Part shown: positions 59,778-64,000 of the stretch, one piece after another
How positions within the stretch are numbered: the first letter of the stretch is position 1
Layout: each line of letters opens with the position of its first letter
From: JARRNE01 sp963824085
GTDB lineage: Bacteria; Pseudomonadota; Gammaproteobacteria; Chromatiales; Chromatiaceae
DNA: 64,000 nt
Direction of reading: 5' to 3'
Assembly (NCBI GenBank): GCA_963824085.1
Contig: CAWGNT010000023.1
Span: 372,001-436,000 of the forward strand
Notes under the pieces: model-generated
What the model was told of the DNA's origin: nothing
Databases searched by the model: none
What the model saw: the letters and a program-made list of their open reading frames with translations, nothing else
Program-made: the position numbers and the translations under genes

Positions 59778-60083
59778 CCGGCCCTCCCGTTGGATCTCGG
59801 TAATTCTGGAGGATGCGGTCCCGGCGGCGCGAAGAAAAGGGGCGGCTTCCCGTCCGCGCGCGGACGTGCCGCCGTAGATACGCGTCCCACCACGGTCTCG
59901 GAGACGGCGTCCTGTCGACGCCCCGACCGATCGCCGCGTCGGGGCGCCACGCGGCAATCGGCTGCACCCCTCTTCAACCCCCTTCGCCGCCGGAGATTCC
60001 GTGCGCCTCAGGCGCGATCGCGTCGCGACTATAGCCTTCGAAGGTGCGGTTGCCAACCTGCCTCAATACATCGCGCCCCGTGG
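59778..60083 (-). other. 306-base gcvT leader region with stem-forming repeats
   Basis: No gene is supported. It contains a perfect nine-base inverted repeat CGCCCCGAC / GTCGGGGCG (59919-59927 and 59938-59946) and a further short repeat of GCGGC(A/G)ATCG. A glycine riboswitch would be expected in this position, but its core signatures are not found; see the rejected list. The leader may still be structured. Confidence 0.45.
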
Positions 60084-60623
60084 CTACTCGCTTTCGTCTT
60101 CTGCCTCTGCCGCCCGAGTGAACGAGGTAGCGTGGCACTTTGGACATGGCGGGATGCGACCCGCCTTGTGCATCCGCATCTCACTGCCGCAAGCGGAGCA
60201 GAACAGGGTGCCGGGTCCCGCGATCTCGCCCGTGCGGTAGAGGCTCGCCTGGCGTGCCTGCTCTGCCCAGCCCTGAAGCTGGATACTGGTCTGGTCCGCA
60301 ACCAGGGCGAACAGGTCCAGGAGCCGTTGCTCCATGAGGTCGAGGTCGAAGCGCCACCAGTTCCTGAGGTTCTCCCCGGTCTCGGCGATGTAGGTCGCGG
60401 CATCCTTGATGTCGCGCTCCAAATAGGTCGCCACCCTGCTGGCCTCCTCGCGGGTCAGCTCTCCCAGCTCAACCATGTTGTCCCGCACCTTCTCGATGAC
60501 CTGGCGCAGCCGGGGGGCGCCTTCCTGCTCGGCGCGCTCGAAGGATTCCCCCGTCCTCTCGAGCATGCGCTCGTACGCGTCCACTAGACGGTCGTTCAAA
60601 TCGGATTTGTCGTTTCCTGGCAT
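60084..60623 (-). CDS. zinc-ribbon protein (DUF1451, YbeL-like)
   Basis: Cytoplasmic protein of 179 residues with a helical N-terminal part (DRLVDAYERMLERTGESFERAE) and a C-terminal zinc ribbon, with CxxC pairs in FCSACGSEM and CPKCHAT. This is the DUF1451 pattern of E. coli YbeL, which also neighbours leuS. The function is unknown. It ends in an acidic tail EAEDESE. The gene is divergent from leuS with about 200 bases between, which should hold both promoters. Confidence 0.88.
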   Translation of the reverse strand: MPGNDKSDLNDRLVDAYERMLERTGESFERAEQEGAPRLRQVIEKVRDNMVELGELTREEASRVATYLERDIKDAATYIAETGENLRNWWRFDLDLMEQRLLDLFALVADQTSIQLQGWAEQARQASLYRTGEIAGPGTLFCSACGSEMRMHKAGRIPPCPKCHATSFTRAAEAEDESE

Positions 60624-60827
60624 GGTGCCTCCCGGCGCGTTGGCGTATGGTCAAGGTGCGAATGGCGTGGCATCGGGGATCGCCCCGACCCTATTCCAAG
60701 TCTGCCTCATAGGCGCAGAATAACAACCGTTCGCGCAGCTCGGTTCTGATCCGCTGCGGTCGCCGCCCGTCCGGCCCTTGCTGTATTCTTGCGGCATCCT
60801 CCGATCCCACTCAACGCGACCGAGCTC

Positions 60828-63383
60828 ATGCGCAGCGATTACGACCCGCAAGTCATCGAAACAGCGGCCCAGGCTTACTGGGAGGAGAAGCGGTCGTTTC
60901 GAGCGGCGGAGGACCCCGCAAGGGAGAAATTCTACTGCCTGTCCATGTTTCCCTATCCCTCTGGGCGGCTGCACATGGGGCACGTGCGCAACTATACGAT
61001 CGGAGACGTCATTGCCCGTTATCAGCGGATGCTGGGCAAGAACGTACTGCAGCCCATGGGGTGGGACGCGTTCGGGCTTCCCGCGGAGAACGCGGCCATC
61101 AGGAATGGAATCCCGCCGTCGCGGTGGACGCGCTCGAACGTAGAGTACATGCGTGGTCAGCTAAAGCGCCTCGGCTTCGGATATGACTGGGAGCGTGAGC
61201 TCGCCACCTGCGACCCAGAGTACTACAGGTGGGAGCAGTGGCTCTTCACTCGTCTGATCGAAAAGGGCTTGGCTTATCGCGCAAAGGCGACCGTCAATTG
61301 GGACCCGGTGGACCGGACGGTGTTGGCCAACGAGCAGGTAATCGACGGTCGCGGCTGGCGCTCCGGGGCCCTCGTGGAGAAACGCGAGATCGAGCAGTGG
61401 TTCGTGCGCATCACCACCTATGCCCAGGAGCTCCTGGATGCGCTCGACGGGCTCGAAGGCTGGCCGGAGCAGGTGCGGACCATGCAGCGCAACTGGATCG
61501 GCCGCTCCGAGGGCGTCTACATGGAGTTCGGCATCGAGGGCTCCGCGGAGCGGCTCGGCGTCTATACCACGCGCCCGGACACGGTCATGGGGGTGACCTA
61601 TGTCGCCGTGGCGGCGGAGCATCCGCTCGCCGGCCGCGCCGCCGCCGCCGATCCCGAGCTTGCCGCCTTCATCGAGGATTGCCGCCAGGGAGGGGTGTCG
61701 GAGGCGGAGCTCGAAACCATGGAGAAGAAGGGCCACCCGCTCGGAATCAATGCACTGCACCCCGTGACGGGCGAGCCGGTGCCGATCTACGCGGCGAACT
61801 TTGTGCTTGTGGCGTACGGCACGGGAGCCGTCATGGCGGTGCCCGCCCACGATCAGCGCGACTGGGAGTTTGCGGAGAAGTACGGTATCCCTAAGAAGCA
61901 GGTCATCTGGTCCGCCGACGGCGGCCGATGCGGGATCGAGGATGCCGCGTTCCTGGACAAGGGAGTGCTGAGCGACTCGGGTCCTTTTGACGGCCTCACC
62001 TCGGAGCAGGCCTTTGATGCCGTCGCCGACTGGCTCCATGAGCGCGGTCGGGGCGAAAAGCAGGTCCATTTTCGCCTGCGGGACTGGGGCGTTTCCCGGC
62101 AGCGCTACTGGGGCTGTCCGATTCCGGTCGTCAACACGGCCGAAGGGACCGCCCTTCCCGAGACGGAGCTGCCCGTTCGCCTCCCGGAAGATGTGGTGGT
62201 CGACGGTAGCGGCTCGCCGCTCAAGCGGATGCCGGAATTCTACGATCTCGGAAACGGAGCCACCCGGGAGACCGATACCTTCGACACTTTCGTCGAGTCC
62301 TCCTGGTATTACGCGCGCTACTGCTCACACGACTGCGCGACTGCCATGCTTGACGAGCGCGCACGTTATTGGCTGCCGGTGGACCAGTACGTCGGAGGCA
62401 TCGAGCACGCGGTGCTGCATCTTCTCTACGCACGCTTCTTCCACAAGCTGATGCGCGACGAGGGCCTCGTGGACTGCGACGAACCCTTTTCGCGCTTGCT
62501 GACGCAGGGCATGGTGGTGGCTGAGACCTATTTTCGAGAGCACGAGAGCGGCCGCAAGCAGTGGTTCGACCCGGCGGAGGTAGAGGCGCAGCGCGATGAG
62601 AAGGGCCGCGTGATGCGGGCCTGGCTCAAGGAGGACGCGGAGCCGGTCACCCCGGGTGGTGTCGAGAAGATGTCCAAGTCGAAGAACAACGGGGTCGACC
62701 CTCAGGCCCTGATCGACCGTTACGGAGCAGACACGGTGCGGCTCTACACCATGTTCACCGCCCCCCCGGACCAGTCCCTGGAGTGGTCCGACGAAGGGGT
62801 CGAAGGGGCCTCCCGTTTTCTGAAGCGCCTGTGGGCACTGGCGGAGAAGGCGGCGGGACCAGTGGAGACCGCGGACTCTACTTCCTTGGGCGAGGCCCAG
62901 CGGGCCGCCCGCCGCGATATCCATGCTGCCTTGCAGAAGGCCCTGTTCGACTATGGCCGCCACCAGTTCAACACAGTCGTTTCCGCCTGCATGGTGATGG
63001 TCAACGTACTCTACAAGCTCGACGCGACTGCGGCCGACCGTGCGGTGCTCCGAGAGGGGCTGGGGGTGGTCCTGCGCCTGCTTGGACCGATCGCTCCCCA
63101 TATTACGCACCATCTTTGGCAGGAGCTCGGATACGGTACGGACATCCTCACGGGCGGATGGCCAGCAGTGGACCCGGAGGCCCTGCACCAGGACGAGATC
63201 GAGTACGTGGTTCAGGTGAACGGCAAGGTACGCGGCAAGATTCGCGTCCCGGCCGAGGCGGACCAGTCGGCGGTCGAGCTGGCGGCGCTTGCGAACGAGA
63301 AGGTGCGGCGTTTCGTTGCGGACGCATGCGTGCGCAAGGTCGTTGTCGTGCCCAAGAAGCTTGTGAACGTGGTCGCGGGGTAG
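60828..63383 (+). CDS. leuS: leucyl-tRNA synthetase
   Basis: Class I aminoacyl-tRNA synthetase (851 residues). ATG 60828 is chosen over an upstream in-frame start because MRSDYDPQVIETAAQAYW is the family opening. The HIGH motif is present as HMGH in YPSGRLHMGHVRNY and the KMSKS motif as VEKMSKSKNN. The editing domain is visible with TTRPDTVMGVTYVAVAAEHP and YGTGAVMAVPAHDQRD, so mischarged tRNA editing is expected. The C-terminus VRKVVVVPKKLVNVVAG is the anticodon/variable-arm region. lptE follows. Confidence 0.98.
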   Translation: MRSDYDPQVIETAAQAYWEEKRSFRAAEDPAREKFYCLSMFPYPSGRLHMGHVRNYTIGDVIARYQRMLGKNVLQPMGWDAFGLPAENAAIRNGIPPSRWTRSNVEYMRGQLKRLGFGYDWERELATCDPEYYRWEQWLFTRLIEKGLAYRAKATVNWDPVDRTVLANEQVIDGRGWRSGALVEKREIEQWFVRITTYAQELLDALDGLEGWPEQVRTMQRNWIGRSEGVYMEFGIEGSAERLGVYTTRPDTVMGVTYVAVAAEHPLAGRAAAADPELAAFIEDCRQGGVSEAELETMEKKGHPLGINALHPVTGEPVPIYAANFVLVAYGTGAVMAVPAHDQRDWEFAEKYGIPKKQVIWSADGGRCGIEDAAFLDKGVLSDSGPFDGLTSEQAFDAVADWLHERGRGEKQVHFRLRDWGVSRQRYWGCPIPVVNTAEGTALPETELPVRLPEDVVVDGSGSPLKRMPEFYDLGNGATRETDTFDTFVESSWYYARYCSHDCATAMLDERARYWLPVDQYVGGIEHAVLHLLYARFFHKLMRDEGLVDCDEPFSRLLTQGMVVAETYFREHESGRKQWFDPAEVEAQRDEKGRVMRAWLKEDAEPVTPGGVEKMSKSKNNGVDPQALIDRYGADTVRLYTMFTAPPDQSLEWSDEGVEGASRFLKRLWALAEKAAGPVETADSTSLGEAQRAARRDIHAALQKALFDYGRHQFNTVVSACMVMVNVLYKLDATAADRAVLREGLGVVLRLLGPIAPHITHHLWQELGYGTDILTGGWPAVDPEALHQDEIEYVVQVNGKVRGKIRVPAEADQSAVELAALANEKVRRFVADACVRKVVVVPKKLVNVVAG

Positions 63384-63431
63384 CGACGCGGGCGTTCACC
63401 GAGCACCGGATCTAGCCTTTAACCTCCCTGG

Positions 63432-63974
63432 ATGTCCTTGGAGCGCAGTCGCACCCTGATGTTCTCTTGCAATCGGCACCGCCTCTCGGTCGCGGCCATC
63501 GCCGCGTTCCTCTTTCTCGCCCTCGCCGGCTGCGGCTTCCACCTCAGGGGAGTGACGACGATCCCGCCTTCGCTCAACCCGATGTACATCCAAGCGCCCG
63601 GCGGGTCGCCAATACGTGCCGCCCTGGTCGAGCGTCTCCAGGGTTCGCAGGTCAGGTTGGCGAGCGGCGCCAAGGATGCGCGTATCACGCTTCGCATCTC
63701 GACCGAATCGCGCAGCTCCCGTGTCGCCGCCGTAGACCGTAGCGGGAAGGTGCTGGCCTATGAGCTACACCTGCGCGTAGCCTTCGACGCGGTCGACGCG
63801 AAAGGCCGCCAGCTGGTACCTAGGAATACCCTCGACCTTGTTCGCACCTACAATAATCCCGACGTCGAGGTCCTAGGCAAGCAGCTGGAGTCGAACTTGA
63901 TCTACGAGGATCTGGCCCAGGACGCGGCGGACCGTATCCTGTTCCGCCTCCAGGCAGCCCTGTCCAAACGCTGA
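63432..63974 (+). CDS. lptE: LPS-assembly lipoprotein LptE
   Basis: Outer-membrane lipoprotein that plugs and folds LptD for lipopolysaccharide export (180 residues). A signal peptide with lipobox LALAGC, Cys34, is followed by GFHLRGVTTIPPSLNPMYIQA, the family start of the mature protein. The start could also be ATG 63459 (MFSCNRHRL). The beta-alpha arrangement AYELHLRVAFDAVDAKGRQL and TRTYNNPDVEVLGKQLE-like helix (here VRTYNNPDVEVLGKQLE) is typical. Downstream of leuS as in other gammaproteobacteria. Confidence 0.93.
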   Translation: MSLERSRTLMFSCNRHRLSVAAIAAFLFLALAGCGFHLRGVTTIPPSLNPMYIQAPGGSPIRAALVERLQGSQVRLASGAKDARITLRISTESRSSRVAAVDRSGKVLAYELHLRVAFDAVDAKGRQLVPRNTLDLVRTYNNPDVEVLGKQLESNLIYEDLAQDAADRILFRLQAALSKR

Positions 63975-63989
63975 GCAGGGGTTCGGCGG

Positions 63990-64000
63990 GTGCGTATCCA
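63990..64000 (+). CDS. possible start of holA (DNA polymerase III delta)
   Basis: GTG at 63990 begins a frame reading V-R-I at the window end. holA normally follows lptE, and many HolA proteins begin MRL or MRI. Only gene order and three codons support this. Confidence 0.25.

Noticed and set aside
59778..60083. Glycine riboswitch upstream of gcvT
   Set aside because: The reverse strand has GGCGGCGAAGGGGG and an inverted repeat that recall the aptamer, but the order of the conserved GGAGAG, CCGAAGG and CUCUCAGG elements is not there.

Overview
The window reads as a chromosomal segment of a GC-rich, sulfur-oxidising gammaproteobacterium, probably from Chromatiales, Ectothiorhodospiraceae or a near relative. 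Two genes point to sulfur: a secreted Gly/Tyr/Trp-rich sulfur-globule-type protein (1038-1421) and a DsrC/TusE-family sulfur carrier (31585-31926). The housekeeping clusters are gammaproteobacterial in order: mreBCD-mrdAB-rlpA-dacC-dat-ybeD-lipB, ybeL-like / leuS-lptE, gatCAB opposite mreB, prkA-yeaH-spoVR, and a glycine cleavage operon with GcvP split into PA and PB.

Layout. 1-1.4 kb: the end of a methyltransferase, a small unknown gene and the sulfur globule gene. 1.8-13.9 kb: a urea island, urtABCDE then ureDABC and ureEFG, behind a good sigma-54 promoter with an NtrC-like site. Transporter imports urea, urease hydrolyses it and UreDEFG load nickel, all apparently under nitrogen control. 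The island is interrupted by an inverted-repeat doublet between ureA and ureB, by a second doublet at the start of urtB, and by a MntA-HepT toxin-antitoxin pair between ureC and ureE. ureE and ureF are out of frame as they stand. 13.9-21.8 kb: a defence island, hsdM-hsdS-[AAA ATPase]-[DUF4276 TOPRIM-like]-hsdR. The two inserted genes are intact and translationally coupled, while hsdM, the first half of hsdS and hsdR carry many small indels. This PARIS-like ATPase/nuclease pair inside a type I restriction operon is the strongest candidate for an unusual system.

21.8-36.7 kb: moaE, an nfeD-slipin pair, an APC permease, the PrkA/YeaH/SpoVR stress module, the DsrC-like gene, malate synthase G, and groESL with a CIRCE operator and a clear terminator. 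36.8-40.1 kb: gatB, gatA and gatC on the minus strand. 40.4-50.6 kb: the cell-shape and cell-wall cluster through lipB. mreC there appears to start at an ATC codon. 50.8-64 kb: an APH-type sugar kinase, the molybdenum cofactor genes moaD-moeA-moaB, dgkA, the gcv operon (gcvT-gcvH-gcvPA-tpx-gcvPB), a zinc-ribbon protein, leuS, lptE and possibly the first codons of holA.

No tRNA, rRNA, CRISPR array, transposase or integrase was recognised. The frameshifts in 12.2-21.8 kb are unevenly distributed. Sequence error, collapsed strain variation and real decay cannot be told apart from the sequence alone.
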